Below are positions 1 to 7,768 of a DNA stretch of 64,000 bases, piece by piece. Position 1 is the first letter of the stretch. The number at the start of each line of letters is the position of its first letter. Both the position numbers and the translations under genes were made by a program. The DNA is taken from NCBI GenBank assembly GCA_963801475.1, contig CAWDEX010000001.1, forward strand, positions 62,001-126,000. Reading direction: 5' to 3'. The notes under the pieces were generated by a model. The model was not told where the DNA came from, made no database searches, and was given only the letters and a program-made list of their open reading frames with translations. Origin of the DNA: DAOMFB01 sp963801475 (lineage in GTDB: Bacteria; Acidobacteriota; Thermoanaerobaculia; UBA5066).

Positions 1-96
1 TTCCTTGCGGACAGCGCCGACAATCTCGATGCCCTTGTTCTCCTCGAAGAACGCCTTGAATTCGGCCAGCTCAGCGGCCAGGGATTTCTTTGCCAT
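1..96 (-). CDS. Small hypothetical protein, 5' end only (runs off the window)
   Basis: An ATG at 94-96 is preceded by an AAAGGA ribosome site and opens a frame that stays open for 32 codons to the window edge. The visible residues begin MAKKSLAAELAEFKAFFEEN and are charged and helical, with no recognised domain. It is the most downstream gene of the left-end replication block and has a 16-bp palindrome just upstream of its ribosome site. Function unknown; the real length cannot be judged here. Confidence 0.55.
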   Translation of the reverse strand, partial: MAKKSLAAELAEFKAFFEENKGIEIVGAVRKE

Positions 97-113
97 GTGT
101 TTTCCTTTCGTTG

Positions 114-129
114 TGATGGACGTCCATCA
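114..129. promoter_or_regulatory. 16-bp perfect palindrome, possible operator
   Basis: TGATGGACGTCCATCA is its own reverse complement and sits between the primase-helicase stop and the ribosome site of the next gene. The 10-bp core TGGACGTCCA recurs at 2181-2190, in the same position relative to the HNH gene. Recurrence at two gene starts suggests a repressor or regulator site of the left-end element. Its binding protein is not identifiable. Confidence 0.45.
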
Positions 130-133
130 GTTC

Positions 134-1732
134 TTAGCCGATGACGTTCCCGTTGTCGTCAACCATGCACGGCATCCACATCCACTCGTCGGTGTTCTCT
201 TTGCCCCAGCGGAGGTGGGTCGGGAACAGCCGGGACCGGACGCGGGGGAACCGGGTTTTCTGCCACTCGTACACGCCCTCGGTTTCCATCGGCAACAGGC
301 CGTACCCGAAGTCGGGCCACTTCAGGAACGTCGAGGACCCATACGGGCGGACCGATCGCTTTGCCTCGCCCGGTCCACGGTGCGGGGCGTGGTGCTCCAT
401 GATGAACGCCGTCCCCGCCACACCACGGGCATTGTTGATCGCGGTTTTCATCCGGCCCACCACGGCGTGCTCGGACAGGTCCCGGCTGGAGAGGTTGTAG
501 AGCGGGCCGATGACGCAGAGGTCCGGCTTGTAGCCGTGCATCCGCTCCATCAGCCACGCCTCGCCCTCCTCGGAAGTGAGGTCCACGTCGTCGTCCCACG
601 CCTCGATGATGGTCAACTGGCCCGGCTGGATCGGCCGGTCATGCCGTGCCGCGAGTCCGACGAAGTGCTGCCACTTGTCGAGGATCTGATCCGGGTGGTT
701 CTCCGAGTCGATGACCACAACCTTCTGCGGCTCGATGGTCTGGAGCGTCCACGGGTGAATGCCTGCCGCCGCCTGAATGGCGAGTTGCTGGCACAGCGTG
801 GACTTGCCGTGGCCCTCGTAGCCGGTAATCAGGAGCCGGTCACCACGGGCGAGGGTGCCCGGAATGACGTAGCTCGACGGCTTCACCACACGGGTGATGA
901 CCTGAAGGATGTCCACGCCAAGGCTGACGCGCTTCTCCTCCTCATCCGGGACCGTCTCGATCAGCGAGTCGAGGGTGCCGCCGACGTTGAAGTGGTCGGT
1001 GACATCCTTCTGCCCGTTCATGGGTTCCTTCAGCGACACCGCACACCCCAAGGCGATGAGCTGTTCCCGCACGGCCCTGGCATGGGCACGTCCGGTGTTG
1101 TCGGCGTCGGCAATGATGACGACGTTCGCGCCGGCCAGCGTCTCCGAGTACGAGTCCTGCCATTTCCCGGCCCCCATCGGGGAGGTGGTGGCGCAGACCC
1201 CGGCACGCATCCTCAGTGTGTCGGCGTCCTTCTCGCCCTCGACGACGTAGATCACTTCGCCGTTGGCCTTCGCCCGAAGGATTTCCGGGAGGTGGTACAG
1301 GACGCGGCGGACCCCGTCCATGTTCCACTTCCACGGCTTCGGTCCGGGGATCGGTGCGCGCTGACGGAAGGTTTTCTTGCCCCCCGGCAACGGCACCCGC
1401 AACACCTCGAACAACAGCTCAGCGTTCTCATCGACGTAGGCGTAGACGTGGCTGGCGTTACCGGCCGGTGTCCATACCTCCTCGTCCCCGACGAAACTCT
1501 CATCCCGTGGGGCCATCAAATCCTGGGCACCGATCCCGCCGTAACGGGACTCGGCTTCGAGGATGGAGTCGATGGTGCAACCCGCATGACAGGTCAAGAG
1601 AACAGGATGCTTGTCCCCGAAGGTGACATGCAGTGATGCCGCGTTATCGTCATGTGCAGGACAGCGGCACATCGTCTGCTCACGATGCTTTGCGGCATCC
1701 ACTGCTTCCCGCAAAGTATCTACAGTCCTCAT
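134..1732 (-). CDS. Phage/plasmid-type primase-helicase (CHC2-like zinc finger, Toprim, RecA-like ATPase)
   Basis: This 532-residue protein combines an N-terminal zinc-binding region (CRCPAHDD ... CHAGC, residues ~20-55), a Toprim domain with VVEGEKDADTL and the DADNTGRAHA acidic motif (~165-230), and a RecA/AAA_25-type ATPase with Walker A GYEGHGKSTL and Walker B-like VVVIDSEN (~300-400). This layout is used by phage and plasmid proteins that prime and unwind DNA at a fork. The start at 1732 is chosen over one 13 codons upstream because AGAGGAA lies before it and its ATG overlaps the HNH stop codon (ATGA), which indicates translational coupling. Neighbours (HNH, DnaT-like, winged-helix genes) support a replication module. 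GC content is lower than in the genes beyond 3.4 kb. Confidence 0.85.
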   Translation of the reverse strand: MRTVDTLREAVDAAKHREQTMCRCPAHDDNAASLHVTFGDKHPVLLTCHAGCTIDSILEAESRYGGIGAQDLMAPRDESFVGDEEVWTPAGNASHVYAYVDENAELLFEVLRVPLPGGKKTFRQRAPIPGPKPWKWNMDGVRRVLYHLPEILRAKANGEVIYVVEGEKDADTLRMRAGVCATTSPMGAGKWQDSYSETLAGANVVIIADADNTGRAHARAVREQLIALGCAVSLKEPMNGQKDVTDHFNVGGTLDSLIETVPDEEEKRVSLGVDILQVITRVVKPSSYVIPGTLARGDRLLITGYEGHGKSTLCQQLAIQAAAGIHPWTLQTIEPQKVVVIDSENHPDQILDKWQHFVGLAARHDRPIQPGQLTIIEAWDDDVDLTSEEGEAWLMERMHGYKPDLCVIGPLYNLSSRDLSEHAVVGRMKTAINNARGVAGTAFIMEHHAPHRGPGEAKRSVRPYGSSTFLKWPDFGYGLLPMETEGVYEWQKTRFPRVRSRLFPTHLRWGKENTDEWMWMPCMVDDNGNVIG

Positions 1733-2154
1733 TTGGTTCCTCTCATTTGGCGACCTTCGACGGTGTCGCATTTGCGACAGACCCGGCCACCGGCTTTTCT
1801 GATGTGCGTGTTCTCGGGAGTGAACTCATGCCCCCACTTGCAGTGCGTCCGCCGGGCGAACACTCCGGTGATCCCGTGGCTACGGAGCTTGTTCTCCCGT
1901 GGGACCACGGGCTCCAGATGATCCGGATTCACACAGCAAGTGATCTTGCAGAGATGATCCAGCTCGTGCCCCTCCGGGATGGGACCTACAAGAAGTTCGT
2001 AGACCCGGCGGTGGGCGAAGTGAATCTTCCCCCGGAACGTCAGCCGACCGTAGCCGGTGTACTTGACGTTCGTCGTCGTGCTTCCACTCCAGAGCCAGCA
2101 GAATCCTGTTGGCTCTACGTGCTTCCACACGTTGTCCACGCTTGAAGTTGGCAC
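1729..2154 (-). CDS. HNH endonuclease
   Basis: A 141-residue protein with a GTG start and an AAAGGAG ribosome site. It has the HNH_3-type arrangement: GYGRLTFRGKIHFAHRRVYEL, the ELDHLCK metal-binding histidine segment, and CCVNPDHLEPV. A C-terminal zinc-ribbon-like part follows (CKWGHEFTPEN ... CRKCD). Such nucleases are common as free-standing homing enzymes or packaging accessories in phage genomes. Its stop overlaps the primase-helicase start, so the two are co-translated. DNA target unknown. Confidence 0.85.
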   Translation of the reverse strand: MPTSSVDNVWKHVEPTGFCWLWSGSTTTNVKYTGYGRLTFRGKIHFAHRRVYELLVGPIPEGHELDHLCKITCCVNPDHLEPVVPRENKLRSHGITGVFARRTHCKWGHEFTPENTHIRKAGGRVCRKCDTVEGRQMRGTK

Positions 2155-2180
2155 TACAACAACTCCTTTCTGATAACTGG

Positions 2181-2190
2181 TGGACGTCCA
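2181..2190. promoter_or_regulatory. Second copy of the TGGACGTCCA palindrome
   Basis: A perfect 10-bp palindrome abutting the stop codon (2191-2193) of the DnaT-like gene and about 12 nt upstream of the HNH ribosome site. It matches the core of the 114-129 palindrome. Repetition at two gene junctions in 2 kb argues for a regulatory site rather than chance. Confidence 0.4.
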
Positions 2191-2517
2191 TCAGTCGGCA
2201 ACGTCATACCAACGCCTGCTCCGTGATGTCTCTGATTCGTGCCGCCGGGCTTCGGCTTTCGCTTTCGCCTCGTCTTGCAGAATCCATTTCAGCCACTCCG
2301 AACTGGAGGTTGGCTGTTTGTTCTCGGCCTTGATCGTGACGTACCGGGCGATGTGGATCGGGATATCCATCAACGTGACGACGCTGTACGCGGTCTTCAG
2401 CGCTTGCTCGCTCGGTTGCCAGATGTGCCGTGATGGTGCTGGTGGCTCCGCATCCGTCACGGTCCTCACCTGCCTCTCTGGAATTTCGTGTTGTTGCTCG
2501 TTGCGTTCGGCGTCCAC
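2191..2517 (-). CDS. Small DnaT-like replication protein
   Basis: A 108-residue protein from a GTG at 2517; an in-frame TAG directly precedes the start, so the gene cannot extend upstream in this frame. Residues ~35-85 (HIWQPSEQALKTAYS, then DIPIHIARYV, then SSSEWLKWI) resemble the DnaT DNA-binding fold, which has the pattern W-x-P ... GIP ... W. DnaT-type proteins help load the replicative helicase. The ribosome site is weak. In related phage proteins this domain follows a winged helix in one polypeptide, so it may be the detached C-terminal half of the gene at 2631-2947. Assignment is by pattern only. Confidence 0.5.
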   Translation of the reverse strand: MDAERNEQQHEIPERQVRTVTDAEPPAPSRHIWQPSEQALKTAYSVVTLMDIPIHIARYVTIKAENKQPTSSSEWLKWILQDEAKAKAEARRHESETSRSRRWYDVAD

Positions 2518-2528
2518 CTACTTAGGTG
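2515..2528. promoter_or_regulatory. Inverted repeat at the DnaT-like gene start
   Basis: CACCTA-CT-TAGGTG, with 6-bp arms, covers the GTG start at 2515-2517 and the bases just upstream. It could fold in the mRNA or bind a dimeric protein. Supported only by symmetry. Confidence 0.25.
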
Positions 2529-2590
2529 ACGACAACAGCAACGGCTTCTATATTTCTTAGTAGTCAGTGTGTGTAGTATCGGCTGGTTGC

Positions 2591-2635
2591 CCAACGACTG
2601 GTTATCCACCGACTGGAAATCCGCCGACGGTTACT
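2591..2635. repeat. Three tandem degenerate 15-bp repeats
   Basis: CCAACGACTGGTTAT, CCACCGACTGGAAAT and CCGCCGACGGTTACT follow one another at 2591, 2606 and 2621. On the minus strand one frame reads V-G-G-F-P-V-G-G, like the VGxP repeats found in linkers of related phage winged-helix proteins, but stop codons interrupt it. It may be a replication-origin iteron array or a decayed coding linker. Confidence 0.4.
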
Positions 2636-2947
2636 CAGTCGGTGGTGCATCCTTGACCGGGATGTCGTACACATCCTGGATGTGATGCCACTGGCCCTTG
2701 TCGTCCCGGCTCCGACTCCGCACCAGATAGCCAGCCGCTTCGAGTTCCCTCAGTGCGGCCTTGATTGCGTCCCGGCCTTCAAGCCCGGCGGCGGCAATGC
2801 GTTCGGCGGTGTCGTCCACCCCGGAGGGCGGCTTAGCTTGGAGGCCAGCACGCCCCTTGCCCTGTAGCTCAGGCTCTCGTCCTGCAATGCGGCGTTGGCG
2901 ATTTGTGCGAAGTTGTCACTGGCTCGCTGGCCGCGCCGGATGGTCAC
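2631..2947 (-). pseudogene. Winged-helix replication protein, frameshifted
   Basis: The N-terminal part starts at a GTG at 2947 (MTIRRGQRASDNFAQIANA, then LSYRARGVLA) and leaves frame after RPPGW. The continuation, TAERIAAAGLEGRDAIKAAL followed by LRELEAAGYLVRSR, is intact in the next frame down to a TAA at 2631-2633. Together they form the helix-turn-helix domain common in actinobacteriophage replication proteins. The frameshift lies at about 2810-2822. Either the gene is decaying or the base calls are wrong here. It overlaps the preceding gene by GTGA. Confidence 0.6.
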
Positions 2948-3275
2948 TTAATGACCCGGATGAGGTCAGCGGCAACCAGCTCCTCCACTGCGGCCTCTGT
3001 CTCCTCGCGGGATTCTCCGGTACGACTCTCGCCGCGAACAGAGTGCTGAGCGTAAAAGTGGGGTAGGGGCCGGGGATTGCGCGGCGGACATAGAGCAAGA
3101 TGCCTGCGGCGGTCCACGAGATGCCGCTGAGTTCGTCGGGCGAGCCGTTCGACTGGGCTACTGCATACTCGAGTTTCTTCGATTTCCACAATGTCTCCTT
3201 GGGTTTTTTGGGGAGACGCAGTGGCATGCCGGTAGAGTAGACCTTGCGGCCACGAACCGTTTCCAGATGCCACAT
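2944..3275 (-). pseudogene. Second small winged-helix protein, frameshifted
   Basis: The frame opened by the ATG at 3275 gives a Lys-rich N-terminus (RLPKKPKETLWKSKKLEYAV) and a helix-turn-helix beginning ISWTAAGILLYVRRAI ... FTLSTLFAAR. Near 3015-3025 the sense shifts frame to TGESREETEAAVEELVAADL, ending IRVIK with a TGA that overlaps the next gene's GTG. Removing five bases (GTCGT) would restore AARTGESREE. A frameshift in two adjacent genes within 220 bp points to decay or poor sequence near a contig end. Confidence 0.5.
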
Positions 3276-3296
3276 ACATCTCGATGGAGAAAACCC

Positions 3297-4403
3297 TCAA
3301 GCTCGCCTCGGGGGTTTTTGCCTGCCCACCATACATGCCAACCTCAGTGATTGCTGGGAGGTATGATGGGTGGTGCAGTTCCTTTCATTTTGGTTGGTAG
3401 CCAAGTGACGAAGCCCCCGCCCTAGGCATGACGGAATGCATGAAGGATCTGGGATCGGGAGGCCCCCCGCCCCCACTTCCCAGCGGGCCGGGTCGTACAC
3501 GTGGGCGTACCAGAGGCTTCCCTCGGATGTGGGCCCCGGCCAGGTCGGGTCGGACTTTCGGATCTTCTTGTCGACGAAGATCTTTTCCTGGATGACGATG
3601 GGCAGCTCCTGGACCGTCAGGCCGCCCAGAACGCTGTTCTCGATGAACTCGGGAAGCCCCAGGTTCTTCAGGTTGATCTCGAAGTCGTCGCGGACAATCA
3701 GGCCCGTTGCGATTCCCGCATAGGCGTTCAGCCGGGTGATGCCGACGGCGTGGTCGTGGTACCAGAGGAATCGGGCGCTCTGGTTCAGCGGGTAGTAGTA
3801 CTCGGCGGAGCCTGGAGGAGCGGTCGGGTTCAGGACCTGGTTGTTCAGGAAGCTCAGACCGTGTGTCCCGGACGGGCCGAACCAGTCGAAGGGGCCACCA
3901 TCGCTGATCCATGGAACCAGACCGCCGTGCAGGTGGACCGCCGTCCGGTTGACCCCGAGCTGAGCTCCCGGGATCGTCATGTCGACCGGGAGGATGTGTT
4001 CATTGACGAAGAGCTTGTTCCGGACGCTGAGCTGGATCGGCACGCCCTTCTGGCCGACGATGATCCCGGCGAGGTGCTTCTGCGGCTGGTTCCCGCCGCC
4101 AAGCGGATTCACCGGGTTGTATCCCCAGAGCGTCGTCGGTCCGAGAGTCGGACAGACACCACTGTCGGTGAACTGGTTGATGTCGATCGAGTAGTGGGTC
4201 ACACCGGTCACGGGAGCGGGGAAGGCGTCCGGCGCCGCCACGGGGATGCCGCCGGGACCGACGCCGCGGAGCGTCGTCCCGAAAAGCGGGATGCCAGGGC
4301 TCTGATTGAATGCGTAGACGCTGCCCCACTTGCCCCACCTCCCGAGGGCGAGGCCTGCGCCCACTCCGAGCCCTTTCTTGATGAGATCCCGTCGGTTCAA
4401 CAC
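3297..4403 (-). pseudogene. Multicopper oxidase, Tat-exported, 3' half missing
   Basis: The N-terminus has a twin-arginine signal (LNRRDLIKKG followed by a hydrophobic stretch), so the enzyme would fold with copper before export. Copper ligands are visible in HLHGGLVPWISDG and WYHDHAVGITR, as in bilirubin-oxidase/CotA-type laccases. Such proteins usually run 500-650 residues with a second HxH and an HCHxxxH motif near the end. Here recognisable sequence stops at about residue 325 (PDPSCIPS, position 3429), followed by ~43 unrelated residues read through the junction. The type 1 copper site is lost, so the product would be inactive. The start has an AAGGAGGA ribosome site. Confidence 0.8.
3337..3428. 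other. Junction between phage-like DNA and chromosomal DNA
   Basis: Right of about 3428 the minus strand encodes multicopper oxidase; left of it similarity stops abruptly and base composition drops. No tRNA, integrase or clear direct repeat marks the boundary, so no attachment site can be named. The short open frame across it is read-through of the truncated oxidase. Confidence 0.55.
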
Positions 4404-4731
4404 TTGGTCCTCCTTCCTTCAGGCATCCGGTTGAAAGTCATGAGCTGCGGCGCGGCCCTTGACCGGGTTGGTCGTGCCCGGCGGGACCGCGTAGACGAAC
4501 TTCGAGGTTCCGCCCTCTCGCGTAATGAACTGCGGCGTCCTTCGAAACCCTCTACCGTTCACGGCGGCCTCGACGAAGGTGACTCGACGAAATTGGTGGA
4601 GACAATCTCGTTCCCTGCCTGACACGGCGCAAGCGGGGAAAACACGAGATAGACAGGGCTCCGCCACGCGTAAGAACTACGGAGGCGCTTCTAGGGAAAC
4701 TACGTAGGCCCGAGGCGGCGTTCCGGGAGAG
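4404..4731. other. Intergenic region upstream of the multicopper oxidase
   Basis: 328 bp with no convincing gene. A frame of 82 codons (4419-4667, minus strand) is open, but its start is weak and no domain is recognised. The region most likely holds the oxidase promoter and 5' leader, including the direct repeat described separately. Confidence 0.4.
4675..4709 (-). promoter_or_regulatory. Two 12-bp direct repeats, possible NarL-type regulator site
   Basis: AACTACGGAGGC (4675-4686) and AACTACGTAGGC (4698-4709) match at 11 of 12 bases and are 23 bp apart, about two helical turns. They lie between the oxidase and a NarL-family response regulator gene, the usual arrangement for tandem LuxR-type binding sites. 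That the adjacent regulator binds here is inference. Confidence 0.4.
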
Positions 4732-5373
4732 TCAGTCCCTCAGGCCGTGCTCGGCGGCCCAGCGGACGATCTCCGCGCGGTTGGAGAGGCCGAGCTTTCC
4801 CATGAAGTTGGCGCGGTGGGTCTCGATCGTGCGGACCGAGACGCTCAGGTCGTCGGCGATCTGACGGTTCGTGTAGCCCCGGACGACGAGCCGGAGGATC
4901 TCCGTCTCGCGGCGCGTGAGCGTCTCGGGGCCGTGCGGCGACGGCGCCGGGAGAGCGGGGTCATCCTCGAGGAGGGCGCGTGTCATGAAGGGGTGGACGT
5001 AGAGCTCGCCCCGCTGAACGGCTCCAAGCGCCATGACCAGCTCCGACTCGACCGCCCGCTTGACGATGTAGCCGACGGCACCCGCCTTCACCGCCTCGCG
5101 GAGGAGCCGGCCGTCCTCGTGAACCGTCAGAATCAGGACGCGAGCGCGGGGAAGTTGCTCCTTCAGGCGTCGTGTCGCGTCGATCCCGCCGGCGCCCGGC
5201 ATCGAAAGGTCCATCAGGACGACGTCGGGCTTCAGCTTCAGGGCGGCCTCGACGGCCTCTTCGGTCGTCGCGGCCTCGCCGACGATCTCGAAGTTCGTCT
5301 CCTCGTTCAGAAGGGCGCGAAGGCCGGCGCGCATCAGCCCGTGGTCGTCGGCGATCAGGATCCTAAGCGACAT
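4732..5373 (-). CDS. NarL/FixJ-family response regulator
   Basis: 213 residues. The receiver domain (~4-120) has the acidic pair ADD, the phospho-acceptor Asp55 in VVLMDLSMPG, a Thr in ILTVHE and Lys in YIVKRA. A LuxR-type helix-turn-helix follows (~150-210: LTRRETEILRLVVRGYTNRQ, VSVRTIETHRANFMGKLGLS). It is a DNA-binding output protein phosphorylated by its partner kinase. The partner is the histidine kinase immediately upstream, whose 3' end overlaps its start by 11 bp. The ATG at 5373 fits the family N-terminus exactly. Confidence 0.95.
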   Translation of the reverse strand: MSLRILIADDHGLMRAGLRALLNEETNFEIVGEAATTEEAVEAALKLKPDVVLMDLSMPGAGGIDATRRLKEQLPRARVLILTVHEDGRLLREAVKAGAVGYIVKRAVESELVMALGAVQRGELYVHPFMTRALLEDDPALPAPSPHGPETLTRRETEILRLVVRGYTNRQIADDLSVSVRTIETHRANFMGKLGLSNRAEIVRWAAEHGLRD

Positions 5374-7330
5374 GCGGTATCTCCACGACGAGCGTCGTGC
5401 CCGAGCCCGGGCTGCTCTCGACGAGCAGGGTACCGCCGAACATTTCGGCGCGCTCGCGGATGCCGAGAAGGCCGAGGCGCCCGGTCCGGCTCGCGGCCTC
5501 GACGTCGAAGCCGCGGCCGTCGTCCTCCACGATCATGAGGATGTGGTCGCCGCGCTTCTCGAGGACGAGGCTCACCTGCCGCGCCCGGGAGTGCCGGACG
5601 ACGTTCCGGAGAGCTTCCTGGGCGATCCGGTAGAGGGTCGTCTCCAGGTCGGGCGCGAGGCGCGTTCCGGTCAGCGCCGTCGTCTCGAGGTGGACGGTCG
5701 GGCGGCCGCTCTCCGAGAGCGTCGCGGCCAGCTCGTCCAGGGCGGGAAGAAGCCCGAGATGGTCGAGCGTGGCCGGCCGCAGGTCGCTCGCGAGTCCGTG
5801 CAGGCCTTCCTGCACATGGTCGGCGAGGCGCTTCAGATCCTCCGCCCGCGAGAAGACCGCCTCGGGCCGGCCGGCCTCGTTCTGGAGAAGGTGGAGGCCC
5901 ACTTTGAGCGAGGAGAGGAGCTGCCCGGATTCGTCGTGAAGCTCGCGCGCGATCCGCCGGAGCTCGTTTTCCTGGAACTCGACGAGCTGGCGCGACAGGT
6001 CCTGGAGCCGCTTGCGGCTCGTCCCCAGCGCCTCGAAGAGGCGGGCGTTGGAAACGGCGACCGAAGCGGGGGCGGAGAGCGCCTCCGCGAGCCGGATGTG
6101 CTCCCGCGTGAAGAAGCCGGGTTCGGCCTTCACCAGCGTGTAGAGGCCGATGGCCTTTCCGCCGGAGAGAAGAGGCACGCCGAGCCAGCTTCGCTCGAAC
6201 CCGGACTTCATCCTCCGCCCCCACTCCGGGTGGGAGCGCGTGTCGCCGATGAAGATGCCCCTGCGGGTGGAGAGGACCTCGTGGACCGCCCCATTCGCGG
6301 CGATGTCGAAGCTGTCGAAGGAGCGGTCGCCGAAGTCGAGCTTTCCCGACGGCGTGAAGATGGCCCGGACCTTCAGTCGCGACTCGCCCTCGAGGAGCAT
6401 CACCTTGGCCCGGTCGAACGGGACGAGGCGGCCGAGGTGGTCGAGGAGCGACGCGAGGACGGCGTCGAGGTCCAGGCTCCGGGTCATCGCGAGGCTCGCC
6501 GACGCCATCGTGTCGGCGGCCTCCCGGGCGCGCTGCTCCGCCTGGTAGAGGGCGGCGTTTCTGACGGCGATGCCGACCTGCGCGGCGATCGCGCGGAGGA
6601 GCGAGCGCTCCGAAGCATCGTGCTCGCGCGGGGTGCGCCAGACGAGGTTCACGAAGACCCGGCTCTCGTCACGGTCCGAGAGGAGCATGGCGAGGTGCTT
6701 CCGGAAGCCCGCCGCTTCGAAGGCGCTGGCCGGCAGGCGCAGGCACTCGGCGACGAGTTGGGCCTCGGCGGGCGGGCCGGAGAAGGGGACGCAGCCGGGG
6801 CAGTCCGGGCAGTCCGCGAAGAGCCGGGTCGTCTCGGGCGCGAGGAGCGGCGCCGGGACGCCGCGAGCGCCGACGACCAGCGGCTCGCGGGACGGGTCCC
6901 GGCTGAGCACGACCGCCCAGCCGCCGTCGGCGTCGAAGAGCTGGGCCACGACGTCCACGACCTCGGGAAGGAGCCGGTCGAGGTCGAGCTGGCGCGTGCC
7001 GGCCGCCGTGACCGCATAGAGGGCCTCGATCTCGCGCTTTCGCCGCTCCATCTCCCGGACGATCCGCCGCCGCATCTCCGCCAACCGGGTAACGGGGCGG
7101 AAGACGAGGAGCCAGAGCGCCGGCACGACGATGACGGCCAGGACCGTGGCGTCCGTGAGCGTCGCCGGCCAGAACGGGAGGGGCTTCACGAACCGGAGGA
7201 TCGCCATCGCGACGACCTCGGCGAGGAGGATCGAGACGACGGCCACGGCCGCCGTCCGGATCGGCGAGGTCAGCAGGATCGTCCCGGCAGGCTTGCCGTC
7301 GGCGCGACTCTTGCCGGGGTTCTCCTCCAC
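5363..7330 (-). CDS. Membrane sensor histidine kinase (two GAF domains, HisKA_3)
   Basis: 655 residues from a GTG. Two hydrophobic segments (~26-46 and ~58-80) anchor it in the inner membrane. Two GAF-like sensor domains follow (~100-265 and ~275-430). The HisKA_3 phosphoacceptor helix contains RRIARELHDESGQLLSSLK, and the HATPase domain shows the N-box EALRNVVRHSR and G-boxes DDGRGF and GLLGIRERA. It is the NarL-type sensor for the overlapping response regulator. The first GAF has an unusual cysteine group, CPDCPGC, which could bind a metal or sense redox state. Its signal is unknown; the nearby oxidase gene is a candidate target. Confidence 0.92.
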   Translation of the reverse strand: MEENPGKSRADGKPAGTILLTSPIRTAAVAVVSILLAEVVAMAILRFVKPLPFWPATLTDATVLAVIVVPALWLLVFRPVTRLAEMRRRIVREMERRKREIEALYAVTAAGTRQLDLDRLLPEVVDVVAQLFDADGGWAVVLSRDPSREPLVVGARGVPAPLLAPETTRLFADCPDCPGCVPFSGPPAEAQLVAECLRLPASAFEAAGFRKHLAMLLSDRDESRVFVNLVWRTPREHDASERSLLRAIAAQVGIAVRNAALYQAEQRAREAADTMASASLAMTRSLDLDAVLASLLDHLGRLVPFDRAKVMLLEGESRLKVRAIFTPSGKLDFGDRSFDSFDIAANGAVHEVLSTRRGIFIGDTRSHPEWGRRMKSGFERSWLGVPLLSGGKAIGLYTLVKAEPGFFTREHIRLAEALSAPASVAVSNARLFEALGTSRKRLQDLSRQLVEFQENELRRIARELHDESGQLLSSLKVGLHLLQNEAGRPEAVFSRAEDLKRLADHVQEGLHGLASDLRPATLDHLGLLPALDELAATLSESGRPTVHLETTALTGTRLAPDLETTLYRIAQEALRNVVRHSRARQVSLVLEKRGDHILMIVEDDGRGFDVEAASRTGRLGLLGIRERAEMFGGTLLVESSPGSGTTLVVEIPHVA

Positions 7331-7346
7331 GAAAACGGCTCGGCGC

Positions 7347-7682
7347 TCAGTTCGGCCGCGCGGCCTCGCCGGGGAGCGGGTCGCGGCGGATGAACTCCCT
7401 CACGTCGCGTCCCACGATCTCGAAGAACCGCTCGGCGTAGCTGGCGACGCTTCCGACGCGGGCGTCCTCGAAGATCTTCTCGACGCGGTGCATCGGGACG
7501 AAGAGCGTCGTGACGCCCAGCTCCTGCTCGCCGGCGGCGCGATGCTGGCGGGCCCAGTCGTCGAAGAGGGCCACGTCGATGCCGCGCAGGGTGACGCCGG
7601 CCGGGCTCATCGCCACGAGAAGACCCCAGTACTTCTCCTTCGGCTCGACCAGGTGAAGGAGAACAAGGGTGCCCGCTTCCAT
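7347..7682 (-). CDS. Conserved-looking hypothetical protein, 111 aa
   Basis: It begins MEAGTLVLLHLVEPKEKYWG and has a beta-rich N-terminal half and a helical, charged C-terminal half (EKIFEDARVG, then AERFFEIVGRDVREFI). The N-terminus resembles a small SH3/Sm-like barrel. No signal peptide or catalytic motif is seen. It lies 16 bp upstream of the histidine kinase on the same strand, so it may be co-transcribed. Codon use supports a real gene. Function unknown. Confidence 0.7.
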   Translation of the reverse strand: MEAGTLVLLHLVEPKEKYWGLLVAMSPAGVTLRGIDVALFDDWARQHRAAGEQELGVTTLFVPMHRVEKIFEDARVGSVASYAERFFEIVGRDVREFIRRDPLPGEAARPN

Positions 7683-7707
7683 CGTTGCCTTCTCCTAGAT
7701 CTGGGCT

Positions 7708-7750
7708 GGGGGGTCCGGGGGGCGTCCGGAGGCAAGCCCCCCGGCGAGAG
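7708..7750. repeat. GGGGGTCCGGGGG-type intergenic hairpin element, copy 1
   Basis: A G-run with TCC in it and a C-run ending CCCCCCGGCGAG flank a short variable centre, so the element can fold on either strand. It has the same framework as the copies at 11971 and 14461. It lies between two minus-strand genes. No clear duplication of a neighbouring gene end is visible here. Confidence 0.6.
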
Positions 7751-7768
7751 CGCCCCGATCCGTTCCCG

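Noticed and set aside
2524..2640. Stop-codon recoding through the linker upstream of the DnaT-like gene
   Set aside because: All three stop codons occur within ~100 bp, and two nearby frameshifts make decay or sequence error simpler.
1..3400. Integrative element with attachment sites
   Set aside because: No integrase, tRNA or flanking direct repeat is visible; the boundary could be an assembly join.
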